Of a DNA stretch of 64,000 nucleotides, positions 14,171 to 29,500 are shown piece by piece (the first letter of the stretch is position 1; each line of letters opens with the position of its first letter). Source of the DNA: Glandiceps talaboti (taxonomy: Eukaryota > Hemichordata > Enteropneusta > Spengelidae); assembly GCF_964340395.1 (NCBI RefSeq), contig NC_135560.1, positions 13,110,598-13,174,597 of the forward strand. Direction: 5' to 3'. The notes under the pieces are model-generated. The model was given only the letters and a program-made list of their open reading frames with translations. It did no database searches and was not told the origin of the DNA. The translations under genes were made by a program, and so were the position numbers.

Positions 14171-15023
14171 TTTAGAATGAGCATGTGTTCAGCAAAAATG
14201 AACAAACGAGAGAGAACAGATGTTTAAGTGGATTATTCCATGGTTGAAGGAAAGATGGTGCTTTTTTATAATTTGTTAAGTACAGTACAGTGTTCATATT
14301 TGTATATTTTAGCCCCTCCCCTCCTTCCCATCGTGTGCCTTCTAATGATAGCCAAAGCTTGTTGTTGTGAGTCAAAATGAAAAAAACCTTTGATTTCTTG
14401 TGAGTCATTACATAGTAAGAGATAGGGGAACACCAAATTTTGGTGTGTCACTAGAAATTGTGTGCATCAGTGGCATGTCAAATTGACTTGGAGGGCACAG
14501 TGGACCAGTGCACTCATTCAGTTGCCCCAGCCCATGAACCTGTTTTCTGTGTTAGATTTATGTTTGAAGTAGTCTCAAATTTTTGCTGACTAATGTGTTT
14601 AAAGTGATCATAGGACCTCAGACACGTTGTCATGTACAATAAATAAAGTTTGATGAAATGAATGACTCATAAATTGTAATTGGATATTATAATTATGAAG
14701 TTGAATATACAAAATATAAATAACGAGTTGGTCTTCCACATGGGAGCTGAGTCAGAGAACAGTAATTATTATATAAATTTCTATGTAATATTTTTTGTTC
14801 AGTCAAAGTGTCAGACCTATACAATATTATCATGCTTTATAGACGTTACTGTTTTGAAAGTGTGTATCATCCTGCCATGATTGTCCATATGAGTTTGTTG
14901 ACCTGATAATGCGAAACATAAATTTTAGACATCTTGATATGCTGAATTTATCCTGTAGGATAATTTTTAATTGCCGTTATTTTCAACTTTATGTTGTACA
15001 TGTCTACAGTGATCAATCCTTAA

Positions 15024-15111
15024 ACGGATGAGAATTTGGTATTTATTTTTGGACTTTTAATTTATAAAAAAATCTAATATAAATGACACCTTTGTGACTC
15101 ATCCTGACTTT
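15024..15111. mobile_element. Degraded fragment of the TTAA MITE family
   Basis: TTAA at 15020-15023 is followed by ACGGATGAGAATTTGGTATT and TTTTAATTTATAAA, matching the left arm of the MITE, and then by AATCTAATATAAAT...CTCATCC resembling the right arm. The internal part is missing. Probably an internally deleted copy. Confidence 0.55.
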
Positions 15112-15420
15112 ATATGTCAAAGCTGAATAAATAAAAAGAAGTCAAAATGATATCAAAAGTAAGCTAATTTTAAGAATCCAATATGGCCGCTGAATACCGT
15201 TTTAACTATGGAATCCAATATGGCCGCTGAATACGGTTTTAACTATGGAATCCAATATGGCCACTGAATACGGTTTTAACTATGGCAAAATAAAAGATTG
15301 TTGACTTCCTTGAAAACAAGGTGATGAAGCCCAAAATTTCTTTCATTACTTCTAGACTATGAACAAACTGTCATTTAACAAAGTTTTAAAATAATTTAAG
15401 TACTTTTGATTTCAGGTAAA
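15105..15420 (+). repeat. CCAATATGGCCGCC-family repeat with 37-bp triplication
   Basis: Belongs to the family also seen near 42.9, 51.6, 53.0 and 57.1 kb. Here the 37-bp core (GAATCCAATATGGCCGCTGA then ATACGGTTTTAACTATG) stands three times head to tail at 15174-15210, 15211-15247 and 15248-15284 with only two or three changes. The following GTGATGAAGCCCAAAATTTC matches GATGAACAGCCAAATTTCTT in the 53-kb copy. Confidence 0.75.
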
Positions 15421-15488
15421 TTGGTGCATGGAGTGCAATTATTCCACCTTTATATAAAGATAATTTGAAATTACTCTTTTTACCGTAG

Positions 15489-15598
15489 TACTGGTACTTT
15501 TCCATTGGTTATCGCCATGAAGGACAGAGACAGTATGATTTACGAGTGGATACAGAAACTGAATGCAATGCCTGGTTAGATTCTATCAAGCAAGCAAG
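15489..15598 (+). CDS. RASGRF: RasGRF exon: C-terminal half of PH domain 1
   Basis: Acceptor CCGTAG and donor AAG/GTTAGT flank a 110-bp exon, phase 0 in and 2 out. It encodes the last PH strands and the C-terminal helix, including [21 protein letters not shown]-like residues in which the conserved helix Trp is kept. The N-terminal part of PH1 is not visible upstream. A family match exists to the vertebrate RasGRF segment just before the coiled coil. Confidence 0.85.
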
Positions 15599-18500
15599 GT
15601 TAGTCATACAAATCGTAGGTTTTACATGGAAAGTATGTTGCAATGTTTTGTCCAATCAGACTTATTTCTACCTTTGTTGATTACTGCTGTTGACTTTGAT
15701 ATGATTTTGGGTGATAGAATATCACCTCGGTTTAATCAATTTTGAAATCTTAATTGAAGCCCTATAGCAGTCTTCACAAATAATGTTCAGCTACTTCTTG
15801 GGATTTCCTGCAATGGTGAAAGTTAATATTCATATTTGTCAACACAGAGATATGTATTTGTGATGTTATCACCAGAGGTTTGAGGTTTACCCATATACAC
15901 ACGTCAAGTGCAGTAGGGCTGCTATATTTGTCTTTCATATTTATTTTATGCATCATCAATAAGTTATGTTGTAATTCAGTTGCAAATAATGTCAACACAC
16001 CTGGTCTGAATTCTATTACTTTCTCAAAAAGAATGAACATACATTATCATAATGGTTAGCTAGTGTAAAATAAGTATACTGCAGTTAGGAAACAAATTTA
16101 GTAATAACATCAAACCATTTAAGGAAAAGTCCAGTCAATAAATTGTCCGTATAACACATACAAAGAGTGTCAGCACAAAGTAGGTATGGGTATGGGAGGT
16201 TTTAATTCCCATTAAAGCCATTACAGAAAATACCCCAAAAATGGCTGAACACATGACGTGCATCTTTTCACAAGTTTTCAAAGTTGAGTATTAAGTTGCT
16301 ACTTTGTCGCCCAAAATCATACGTAAATTGATAGCAGTAATCAATACAAGTACACTAACGACATAAATAAATCAGACAGGACTTTTCCTTTCAAGTCGCA
16401 GACTGTGCATGTCTATGGAAATGAACATCACCAATTAAAATGTTACGCACATATTTTTATTGCACCATAATTTGGAAGTATTCTGTCATTCACAGTTTTA
16501 GTGGATTGCTACAACAGAAAGAAGAACTAGAGCAGAAATACTTGCATTTGCTTCAAATTCTGGACAGCGAAAAGACCGCCAAATTATCTCTTAGACAAGA
16601 ATGTGAAGAACAAATTGCTGAGATTTCTAAACTGAAATTTGAGGTAAAGATACATATTCATGTTTGTGATTGTGCCCTTTAATTTTTATGTTTATCGTAC
16701 CTGACAGATTTACATTTATTTGATTCAACAAAATATTAAATATTATTGATGCCCTCGACAGCTGAATCATGGTAAGGCGACAAGTGAATGCAAAATTCAC
16801 ATTGTCACTGAAATGTGGGATCTTAATGAAAGCAAATGATTCATAATTTTCTTCTGACTTTAATTGCCATTTCTAAGTCATCCAGACTGTTCCAAGAATG
16901 ATACTGATTTGCAAGCATCATATTGGAACATATGCATTATACTTACTTTTATTTTAACCGACTGACCATTTTAAGGTGATAGGCAGAGAGACATAAAAAA
17001 TTTTAAAAATGAAAGTTCAATCATTTTTTCAATTGTGTGGTGATAATGTCTGAATTGAGTATATGAGTTTTATTAGCAGTGGAAGTGTTTAATACAGAAA
17101 TAGCTGGCTATTATATTATAAGAATATGTAGAAACTAATATCATTGCAATAGCTGAGTTTAAATGCTTAGGCAAAGGCATGCCTTGCATTGTACTCTAGG
17201 GAAGGCAAGATAAGCTCTGCAATTTCTTAGGATCCCTTTGAAAAATAAAATTTGTGCCACTCAAATCAGTTAAATTGATTATGTCTGCATACATGGTTTC
17301 AAAGTAGTCAGCACACTCAGAAAATAATTGCTTTTGAATTTAATTCCTTGATGTCAAAAAGTTCCACATTTAGAGGATCGAGGTGTCTTTCTTCCCAGAC
17401 ATTGTAAATTGGGTCAATAGTTTTCTGCAAAAAATTCTAAAGAGAATATACTACCTTGTTATATTGAACTGAGCAGGAGGAAATAATTTTGTGTGTATAT
17501 TGAAATATTTATAGTGAGTGAGTCATGTACCTGCTATTAATTGCGGTATAGGGACATGTTATAAGTTTGTTATCATTAAAAATTGATCGTAAGGATTCGA
17601 GTTGTGATGATGAGGTGATATTGCAGGCAAAATTACTGAATTATTTGAGGACATAAGTGTACTCATGCAATCTCACTAAAATCTAACCATAAGAGACTCT
17701 TATTAAAGTGAGGTTGTTTTTGTACATCAGTGTATTACATGATTTAATTATGCATAGTATATCAATTTAAGATTTTTCTGTTATTAAAAATTGAGACATG
17801 TACAAAATGTATACTATTATGTTTACTCATATACAAATGAGCGCAGTGGTTAAATTTTTTATGTCTCCCATGCCCCCTGGATGACGCTACATTTCTCCTG
17901 TCCAGTGAAATAATTATTATATATAATATTATAGCTGGAAATGTAGGCAAATCACAATATCAAATGACAAAGTTGTTGATGGTTAGATAGTGACCAGACA
18001 GGCACGTATCTGGAAGAAAATTATCATTCACTGCAGAAACACAGGACCTATAATAAAACAAGTGATTTATACTTTCCTTCTGAATTTAATTGTCAATTTT
18101 AAGTGTTCCAGACTGATAAAGATATGATTATAAACTAGAAGCATCACCAACATGTACTCACACTTACCTCTTGTTAAATTTTGATATATATTAAGTAAAT
18201 TTTCATCTTTAACCGAAACAACCCATCATTTTAAGTGTGTTATGATGAGAAGCATAAAAATAAATAAGGTCTCCCTCTATGTATAATTTTAAAGAATAAG
18301 GATCTTCATTTCATATATGAAAAGAAATGGTTGGTTTGAAAAGAAACAACATGTTGTGAACATAACAGATAAAATGCAGCCTGTTTATTGATAAAATTGA
18401 TGTTAAATTCTTGGAAAACGCTAATCAATAATTCCTGGAATTACAACAATGATTCCTATTCTACACCACACAGTCAATATCATGTCTACTTTACTATCCA

Positions 18501-20948
18501 ATTGAGACATCTTAAGTATATTAATGTTTTGACAAGATTTCTTTCAGTGGAAAACACATTTTCCCCATTCTTTTTCATTCTGCCAGAAAATACTGCTTCA
18601 AGCAGAAAATACTGTTCTTGTTCTTTGACTCATAGTGACAGGACGTACCCCTTATGATACTTGTAATTTCCTTGTCTGAAAGTAGAAGAATATTGGGTTA
18701 TCATATATACTTTTTGTTTATCTACACATGGGAAAATGCAAAGTAGAATACAAGTCCTCGTTAGGATCAAATATCAATAACAAAACACAGACAGACTGTT
18801 CCAGAATTTAGTTCCAAACCCATATTAAGCATTACTCTGGTAATTGAGGAAATACTACTGTTATACCTGCACAAAAAAATTTAAGAAACGGACTGAAAGT
18901 TTTGACTTATTTTTTGAGCACCACAGAACTTAACATACATTTATTATCATGTGGTCGAATAACCGAGAAAAATATCCTGTCTTTTCTGCTTGAGTGCTCA
19001 ATACAAATTGTATGTGTTTGGTTTAATGTATATAATATATGATATATAGTGTTCTACTCTACAATATCATTTGGTCAAGAGAGATTACTAACATATTGTA
19101 AACAAATATTCAAAATTTTAATCGATGAAGAAAAATTCAAATACATTGCAAGGTGAATATGAAGCTGCTTCAAAGAACTAAAATTGTCATGTCAAATTTG
19201 ATGTATATAATTCATGGTTGCTATGGAAATTTCTTAGCAAAATGTTTTTATCACTTTGTCAAAACACCTCTAAGCGTTTTGTTCTTTTTTCAAGGACACT
19301 TTCTCTTATTGACGACAATGATATCAATTTTAATACTTCCAACACACATATCACGATATTGTATATAACTCAGTAAGTTATGATAATGTTTGTCATCGAT
19401 AGAATATAATGGACACAGTGTATCAAAGTTGAGATACTAAGTAGACTATGACAATATAGCACATTTCATGTGAATTTGACTTGGTGATATGCTGTGAACA
19501 GGTGACAGCTATTAGAAAGAGAAAGAGAGAGAGAGTGAGTCAGTGAGTCAGTGCGTATGTGTATATGGAAACCTATTGAGTTGACTTTTGTGTAGACTTT
19601 CCAGTTTCTTCTTCTGGACCTTGTGATGCTCTATGTATGGGATGACTCCTATGCTCGAGTACATGGACACATACAGAGTCAGGTTTTATCTATGCAGACT
19701 TTACTGAGGTCTCTTGTTTCGTTTGGACCCAATGACATTCTATGAACAGGATGAAGCTAATGTATACAAGTCAGAGTGTGTAGAAACCTACAGAGGTCAG
19801 CTTTGTCTAGACAATCCAGAGAATATTTTTACTTTTGGGTGCTGATGATGTACTTCAACAGTCAATTGAAACATGTAGAATTGAGATTTGTTGAGACACA
19901 TTCAGTTTTTGTGTGACCCAGTGTTTCTTGTAAAGATCTGTATCATAAGAACTGCAATATCATCTTCTGAATCAGTATCATAGCATTTCAAAGCCAGCTA
20001 AGTTTAACACTTCACTGTCATACCTTTACATTTTCTGTGATATGCGTCAGTAAGTTTTTTACCTTTTTGCAAATCATAATGCCTTTTAATACCACTTACA
20101 ATATGTTCTCTTTGCAGATAAATGAGATGAAAAAACAACACAGACAAGTTCCACTGTGTTCAAGTAATAAAATTGAAGAGTCTGATGAGATTAAGAAAAT
20201 CAAAAAGGTAATTAATATTATCGTCTATTGGTTATTATAAATATAATAAATAGAGCTAAGCTGTGCTTACATTTGATTAATGTAACATCATTGGTCAGTG
20301 ATGTCTCATTTTTCACAATTTCAAATAAAAAAAATGTGTAAGGAAACTTATGTTCAGTAAATGAATGCTGACCAGAGTCATTGATAACAGTTATACAATG
20401 GGTTTGCTAAGATTGGGGAACCCTAGAGAATCAGGTATAAGCTGGTATATTAGTGTCCTATACAATGTTTGTTCACTAATTTTTCAATAACCCCCGAAAA
20501 GATTTTTTTGGGGGGACCAGTTACATTATGTTCATACTAGCTGTAAAATTCATTGCTACTAGCATTTTTATTCATTATATGCATAGAACAAGTGTACAGC
20601 TAAATTTTCATATCACTTTTTCAAACCATTCATATGGTTTCAGTTATTTGACATTTTCATAATTTCTTTCTTAATCAAATCAACTGCATTATTAACAGAA
20701 ACATGTACCATATCGATTTCATATTTGAATTTTAGAACAAGATATCATATATCCATTCTTCATAACAAGATGTCATTTGTCTATTTTTCTTCTCATCTTC
20801 TAATATTTCAGCAACAGCATATGAAGAAGTCAACACTTTTAGTGAAAGTAAAACAATCAATTAGTATCAACATGCCTAGAAGTTTCTAGTGATTGTTAAT
20901 TGTCCCAGTAGTTCTCATAGATAATTAGATTAAAATTCCATTCACCAC

Positions 20949-20991
<43 letters not shown>

Positions 20992-23900
20992 TTTCCTTTT
21001 GTCTAATAATGTGTGACACTGTGTAGTTCTATAGTCATTCATACAATTGCCAATTACCTTGCTATGCCCAATACAAATCTTAACAATGTAGCTGTGTTTG
21101 TGTCTTGTTCTGTCATTTCTCGTACTTTCTCTTTCTCTTCTCAATTCATACTTTTGTCATTTCATGGTAGCTATTCAACTAGTGTTAGGTCCTGCAGTTC
21201 TTTAGTCTTCTTAATATATGTATTTTTTCTTTTCTTCTCATATTTCTTCTATGATATCTTTAATATTATTTTTTTGTCTTGCAGTTTATTCGTTGTGACC
21301 ATTCCAGACACCATGTTTACCCTTCTTATTTCATCCCTTTTCAACTCAACATTATTTCTTAGTCTTGATAGAAGAACAAATTAGTTGAAGGAATATGATA
21401 TTAATATTCTAGGTAACTTTTTAGTTGAAATTGTTTACTTTTTAGCACAACTTAGTTTGTTAAAATGGTTATTTTATAAACTTTGTAAAATAGTTTAAAT
21501 TTGTTGCTAGAAAAGTTCACTCTAAGATGAGTGTCATTCTTTCAAAATTCAGGTACAAAGTTTCATCAGGGGTTGGTTATGCCGACGTCGATGGAGAGCA
21601 ATAGTTCAAGACTATATTCGATCACCTCATGCCGAGAGCATGCGAAAACGTAACAGCATTGTATTTGGTATGGTAGAATGTGAGAAGGAATATGTTGAGC
21701 AATTGTCTACAATAGTTTCCTGTTTTCTCCGTCCACTTAAGATGGCTGCCAGCTCAAAGAAACCAGCCATTACACATGAAGATGTCAACTCGATATTCTT
21801 GAACAGGTTAGTGTCTTCTTCTAAATTCTTCTTAAATTCTTCTCCTTTTTTGCTCGTGTGTGTAACTGATAAATAATTGTGAATCAAAATAAGTTGCCAA
21901 TTGATACTTGTTGAACCCACTTCATATATCACAGTGATCAGGAATAGTTAATAGGCATGTTTACATTCTGATTCCTACCGTGCGTATTCCTATTTCCTAA
22001 CTCAGGTACCGAGAGTTAGAACACATGCTGTGCTTACACTTGCATAACAAATGAACATAGTATACTCTCAGTTAAAACTTGTGGCTCTTTCCAAATTAAT
22101 CTCCAACCAATTTAAAAGCAAGGAAAAATAACAGGCGCCACCATTCTAACACACAGGTGTTTGATTTATAATTGTTAGAATTTTAATATATAATTATTAG
22201 ATATATTTATATATAATCCTACAAAATCAATGTAAAAATTACATCATATAACACTCAGGTGTGATTCTACCGATTAATTCAGATATACGAGCTACAGAAT
22301 TATATACATTGAGCATTAAGATGTAAAACTAACATTGATTTTGTGGGATTATATATTTATCACATAAATAAGACATCCTTATATTTTTTCTATAATTTTG
22401 AATCAAATTTTATAAATACTGTGATGTTTCGTTGCACTATATTCTTCATCGCGTATCAAAAAATGGTATCCGATGGTTATGCAAATTACATCATCATGTA
22501 ACTTTCATTCATGTCCTGTCATAAGGTCAATCGCTTATGATTGACCGGTCAGGGTGTTATGTGGTTTCTCAGTCAACATTTTTGGTTGTAGCTTTGCGAT
22601 ATACATGTAATATCAAATTTAGTTTTAAAATATAAGTAAAACTTGTCTGAATTTACATTTGTAATACGTTTCGGGATTTTGCAAATTTAGAGCTCAGGAG
22701 CATTGGTATATGCTACGTGCTGCTACACTCACAAATCATCATCGATCATCGACATTTTGAGATAGAATTAAATACAAATCAAAGTACTTCTGAATATACC
22801 ACACTTGTGCCACCCAAGGATGTATTTATAGTAAATGTGTGCATTTACCAGTTGTGAAAGTACTGTCCATAATTATTCCAATAATGGGATCGTAGCATTC
22901 AGAGGCAGGAATGAGAGATTCTGAACAGTTGAGAATAAAACGTTTGGTAGAACAGGGGTGATTCAGGTTTTTGATCTGTCCGTTTTGAAGTCACACAGGT
23001 GAAAATTTGCATGTGTTTATAAAAGTGACAATGCCTAATAAGTTACAGCACCACTTCAATCTATTCAATAAAGTATAAGTTACAGCCACACTTAAACATA
23101 GAATGTAAATGTTTGATTATTAGGTATAATAATACAAAGCTTACAAGTTTATAAATTACCATCCGACTTAAACATTGATGTTTAAATAAGCTATTACCTT
23201 ACAAAAGTTATGGGTCCATTTAAATGAAAGTAGAAGAAAAACACTTTTTTTTATCACCATAGCTTTAATGAAATGGGGATTTTGACTGATTTATTACTTA
23301 GCTCTGTGAACAAACCCTAAGTGACCTACTTTTAATTGAAAGTGCTGATAGGTATGAAGTCCCTGAAGTAGTAGTCAAAACAGATGTTTCAAGGAATAGA
23401 CCCTTTATCACTGTTTCTATGGCAGTGGTAGAATTTGGAATTAAATGTAATATCATAACTAGGCAAAGCCCATAAGCTCACGCAGGGTAGATTCATTTGT
23501 GACCGTGGCTGCCTCACGATGATATTGCAGATAGCTATAGTGCCCTTCGCGTGGAGAATGCGCAGAGTATATGGAATGCGCATGCGTAGTCATTGCGCCA
23601 CAATGCATCCTTGGGTAGAAACACTAAAAACATTGCATTATAAGTACAGATGTATATAGGATGTGTATGCGTACTAGTAATTGAGCCATTGTGCGGCTGC
23701 TTTGCAGCCGCTGCGCAAGCTAATGATGTATTATTTTGGTATGGTATGTCTATGAATCTGGAATCTAATTAGGAATAAAATTAACAATTAATTAGCCTGG
23801 AATCTAAATGAAACAATTAATTGATTACTTAATTGGAAGTAATTGTTGTGTATTGAAAACGACTTAAAAGAGTCTACAGTTGAGGATGAAGGTTCAAAGA

Positions 23901-26529
23901 AAATTACAAAAGAATTATCAATATTCATTTGTATAAATAGTGTAGGTAAAATTAATACATGTTTATGTAAGTAGCAATTTCAAATTCAATCTAATATTAA
24001 TGGGAATACTAGAAAAAAATGTCATTATAAAGTTAAAATGTTGTCTTTCCTTTTTATGAAAATGGCAATCAATACCACTGTTAGATGAAATAAGTTTTTC
24101 TTTGTTCATAAAATTTGCAGTAAGCTTTGAAATGGTTATGTACTTTATTTTTGTTATATGAGGTACGTGTGATTTATAGATCTGCTCTGTGTTATCTCCC
24201 AAATATCTTGGCATTTCTCATGTAGTAACTGAATAATGACAATGTTCTAAAAGCTGGTTTGGTTTATTTTCATTTAACAGATCACAGTAATACGATAAGA
24301 AAGACATTGTGCTGCCAACTTTATACAAGATAGAAATCAATTCTAATGTTTATATTTAATCATACGTATTCTTGGTAGCAATGTGTACTGTGTACAGCTG
24401 TTACTAACAGTAGGGGTTCATGCCAGACTAAAAGGGTCAACTTTGAGTCATTGATCCTAAGCCTACATAAATAAGTGTGGTTGGTTGCAATTTGCCCAGG
24501 GTAGGTGTTGCTTAGACCCAAGAGAAGAGAATGTTTATAAATACACACATTTTGGTCAACCCAAAGTTGCAAATGTGAATCCATGAGTCGGCCTTGATTC
24601 CAGTATGTGCCCTGCAATGATCAGACCTAAACATAAACAATGTAGCCTAATGTAGTTGAAATAATAATTGTGGCTATAACAAGTAAATTTCTAGCTACCT
24701 GAAGAGATAGTGTCTGCTCACCATTTGGACTGAATGATACTGTGCTCCAAAATGGGCATTTGCGCATGAAGGGAAATCTGCCCAATGTGAAATATGTTGG
24801 CAACATCCAAATTAGATGGGACAAACACCTTTATTTGGGCTTTTGAATCACAGTTTATCTTCCATAGAATTAACACAGTATTCAATGGCCTAGTCAGTGT
24901 AACCTGGTACGTACACCATGATGGGGTGACCTCACACATTGGTTAACCTCTCGGAGAGAGGAGGCCGGTGAGGGCAGAGTGACACAGCATATTTTATAGT
25001 CTATCAATGCTCATATTCTAAAATGACTAAATGTGAATATCATTTTCACAAGTATTTCAAAAAAATTGGCATATATGTGAACTCGGATTTTTAAAAATGA
25101 TTTTTCACTGCTGAGAATAATTAGTTGAAGTTTTCAACAAATTAACAGCAATTATATAATGTTTGAATGGTTTATTCCTGAGGTGCATTATATGTCAAGT
25201 GTACAATTATAATAAAAATTTGGTTTTTTGGGACTTTTTGGGACTCTGGTTATTGAGCCTTCGGTTTATTAAGATAGGCACAAACTAAATGTTCCTCAAT
25301 GTACACAAGTGGATGATAGCGGTGTCTCGATCTGTTGTGTGATTCTAATCACCCGGTGATCAAGATAGTGTAATCATTGGAAGTCCCAAAACAGTACACT
25401 GCAAGTATATGGAAGTCAATAAAACTCTATGAGACCTCCCTACTGAGACTATAATTAAACCAACGTCCACTCAATAGCTTAAATACTGTAACAGTTATAT
25501 CAACATATTGCGGCAATATAGTTATACAGTGAACAAAAACAGCCTGTATGTGCCAGCCAAATTTTGTTTGCACTTTAAGAATAAATTCTAATAGTTTTAA
25601 AAGGAGAAATAAGAATTAACTGTGTGAAATTTTATCTTTGTACAAGTTGCAATTTGAAAGTGTTGCTACATAAGGGTAAATCTCATTGTGTAATTCTCTT
25701 CTCTTTTTTTTTGAGGAGCAAGTCATGATGGAGATAATTTACCATGTATCATAAAAGGTGAACGTTTTTAGGTCAGATTGGCATTGTTCTTAGGGGCATT
25801 CACCTGCACTGTTCATAGGTAATGGAACTATTTTGAAGGTTGACAAGAAGTGAGTGGCAATGGTGAACAATGTATGACCCAGCCAAAGCTGTATAAATTT
25901 TAAGACATTCGATTTTGAAAAAAAAAATCTATGTTGATTTTTACTCCTTAAAATGTCTTCTCTTTTCAACAGCGAGACTGTGTTTTTCCTGCATCAAATT
26001 TTCTACAAAGGGTTGAGTGCCAGAATGGAACACTGGCCAAAATTGGTGCTTGGTAAGTGACAATAAAATATACTTTTTAATTTTTATTGTGTTATGAAAA
26101 AAAATGAGGATAAATTTCCATAAATATTCATTTTCTATCATTATTCTGCATCAAAATGTAGTAGTAGTATTAGTAGTAGTAGTAGTAGTAGTAGCAGTAG
26201 TAGTGTAGTAGTAGTAGTAGTAGTAATAGTAGTAGTAGTAGTAGTAGTAGTAGTAATAGTAGCAGCAGCAGCAGCAGCAGCAGTAATAGTAGGAACATGT
26301 AAATAAATAGATAAATACTTAGATAAAAATAAAAACAGGGTTACCAGGAAACAAGAACTGATTTCCATCTGGACCCTGTTTTATCACTCATAAAAACATT
26401 ACATACAACAAAAAAAGTACAAACAATGCGGAAGCAAAGCTTAACAAGACAAGAAAATGATCTATTCAAATTGACTCCTAATTCATTTCATAGGCACCTC
26501 TTGCCATTTTGTTTGTTTGACTGACTGAC

Positions 26530-26560
<31 letters not shown>

Positions 26561-29500
26561 CTGATTGATAGTTTTTCTTTTACAATACTGCTAATTATCA
26601 AAGATAACTTCAACCAATTTTAAGAATGAATTTATCCCCAGCCTTATAATTACTCGCATTCACCTTGTATTTGATGACATTATAGAGATCACAAGTCAAT
26701 CTATTGCACCGAGTGTAGTGATTATCTGAACTGGGATACCCATGTTTGTTAGCAGTATGTAGTTTCATTTGAAATTCAATACATGAATTAGCTTATTACT
26801 TTAATACTGCATCCCCCTGGGTTTACTTCACATTGTGTTTTGGGATACACATAAGACAGCTAGTAGCCCATAGTATTCAGTTCTGAATATTATTGATTAT
26901 TCCCCTAGATTAGATAACATAACCAATTTATATGCATAGCCTATGGGTCAGAGAAGTCAAGGTTTTTTATCATTGATTACTTCATATTCAGTATAAGAAC
27001 TAAGAACTTTTCACAAGAGCTTGTATTGTAGGAAAAGGCCTCAATATTTGTATAGACAACTTAGGAGAGACGAATTTCAAAAATAAATTGGTTTACCCTG
27101 CAGCTAACTCGAGTGACCTGACACTGTCCCCTCTCTTTGAAATGATAGTGCCCCAAAAGGCAATAGGCTATAGGCTACTTTGGGTTTTGTTTTTAAGTGG
27201 TTAAAAGTCTCAGCAGACATATTCCTGTTATTTCAATTGATCTTTGTGGTCCTCTTTTTTTTCTTCTCTGTTCTGTCTCACCTACAGGGGATCTGTTTGA
27301 TATGCTGCTACCCATGTTGAGTATCTATAATGAATATGTTAGAAATCATCATTACAGTTTGCAGGTATTAGCTGAATGTAAACAGAATCCGGCATTCACT
27401 CATTTACTGAAGCAATATGAATCAAAACCAGTCTGTGAAGGCAGGTCTTTGGAAACATTCCTAACATATCCTATGCATCAGGTACGTCTCTTTTACAACA
27501 CAAATCATGAAACCTGAAACAATAATTGCCAGACTGGACAAAAATCTTACTTTAATACATTGCTACATTTTATTGTCTGGTGCCACAAAAATCTTACCAG
27601 TATTGCTTCTTTAATTGCCTGGCATGACATACATGTGTAATTAATAACACTCAACTGTCTTTGCACCAATTGTGAGCTACCATGATAGTAACAGTTAAAT
27701 GTACAAGGGCAGCACATGAAGGTAAACCTAATGTTAACATGTTTATTCTGATATTTTTCAGCCAGTCAGTTGACGAAAATGAAACGAATTATACTTCAAT
27801 TCTTGTCATACTAGACGATAACATCTGGAAATGTTAATTAGATTCTATATTAAGCCAGACAATAGCAATTACTGTATCTGAGATATTTGTCTAGCCAGAC
27901 CATAAAATGTTACGTTGGTAAGATGTTTGTTGAGCCAGATGACGTTTCATTTCAGGTTTGCGCAATTTTCGTTGTAACATCTCCCTAGTGGATTCCTTAG
28001 CTAATTCACAAGTTTTGAGAGCAAATTCCTCTAGCAACCACACATACATGTAGTATGTTTTATAGTTGTGTTACTTGAACTGTGATGGTTTATTTGTCTC
28101 CTGTGGCGCAACACACAGTAGACCGTGTTTTATTTTGTGAAATGTAGTGATTGATTACAAAGACAATGATATTTTTATGTTTTTTTTAAAGACAATAAGT
28201 CATCCAGATGCATTACAAGACATAAAAAACTGGCAAGCACTCTCTAAAGGTTGCCATGATTAATCTTTTGATGTAACTCTCCCCATAAATTCATGGCATC
28301 CTTAAAGCTAAGATATTCATCTAAACCATCCAAATAGACCATCATTGCATCATCAATTGTGATAATGGCAAGGTATTAATTTAGCTTTTGTTCTGTCCTG
28401 TCCAATTGATAAATTCTACCTTCCACTTATCTTGATACATTCAACTGGTATTATGTGACATAGTAACTGTTTATTTGGATAACTATTTCATTAAACTTAT
28501 GTACTTTAATCTATGAAATTCTTTTGGGACTTAAACTGTAATCTAATATAAAGTATGATAAACTATTAAACTTTATTACTTTGTTTGAAACTTTATTAAT
28601 CAAGGACCACAGTGGAAATAAGTTTTAATTGCTTTCTTGTGTTATCCTCAGCAGTACTTTTAATATTTGCAACCAGATAAATAAATCTAAATTTCAAATC
28701 TTCACAACTATATAGTAAAGGTAAAGATATAACAATAACTGTTAAGATACATTATCAACACTAATATCCAAGTCCTAAAGAAACACAGAATTGCATGTGA
28801 TATTAAACATCCCAGCAAGCAGAACAAGATCTGAAATTAGCTGAAAATTATCACACACAAAAATGAAATGTTTTGTTATGCATTCTTACAGATTCCAAGA
28901 TATATCATAACCCTGCATGAACTGCTTGCACATACACCTCACGATCATGTTGAGAGGAAGAGCTTGGATCATGCCAAGAATAAATTGGAGGAATTGTCCA
29001 GGGTAAGTTCTATTCACAGTAGGAGTAATATTGATAGCAAAGTTGTTTCAATAGATCGATTTTCCCCTATGTTTGTTTTTCTATGTATTATCTATTTGTT
29101 ATAGCCACCAGCAGCTGAAGGTCTCTAGAGTGTGCTCACATGTTTCAGACCATCCATCTATCCATCCATAGTTATTCATGATTGCTTTATTTCAAGTTAG
29201 AACACACTCAAAGGAAACATGCATTTTCATTTTCTACTATTATATGCATGTCTGCCGACTCCAATTAGGCAATGCATGTCCATATAGTAAGGACCTCATT
29301 GAACAATGCATGAGGAGCAAGTTCCAGTTCAGTGTTGTCTAGGTAGTTATGTGTAATGCATGTGATGTGAAATCATAACATATCTCCAGAACGAAAAGAT
29401 TATGAAATAATGCCAAGTTTATTTCTTGCATAGTGTTTCCATCGCCAATAATTGTGCAAACAAAAGGTAGCCTTTTCACATGTAACATTTGTAGTTGGAA

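Larger units (their letters stand above)
1..15488. other. Non-coding stretch, probably 5' intron(s) of RasGRF
   Basis: I found no exon here that I can support. The first recognisable RasGRF exon starts inside PH domain 1 at 15489, so the start codon and the N-terminal PH1 half (roughly 95 residues in vertebrate relatives) should lie upstream. No open frame in this stretch resembles that N-terminus, so it is probably intron. It holds simple repeats, a TTAA-flanked MITE, two hairpins, a degenerate tandem region near 8.3-9.3 kb and fragments of interspersed repeats, listed separately. Small non-conserved exons cannot be excluded. Confidence 0.5.

Noticed and set aside
20896-21144. Frame with poly-Asp on the minus strand
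   Set aside because: Product of the (TCA)n run within a RasGRF intron.
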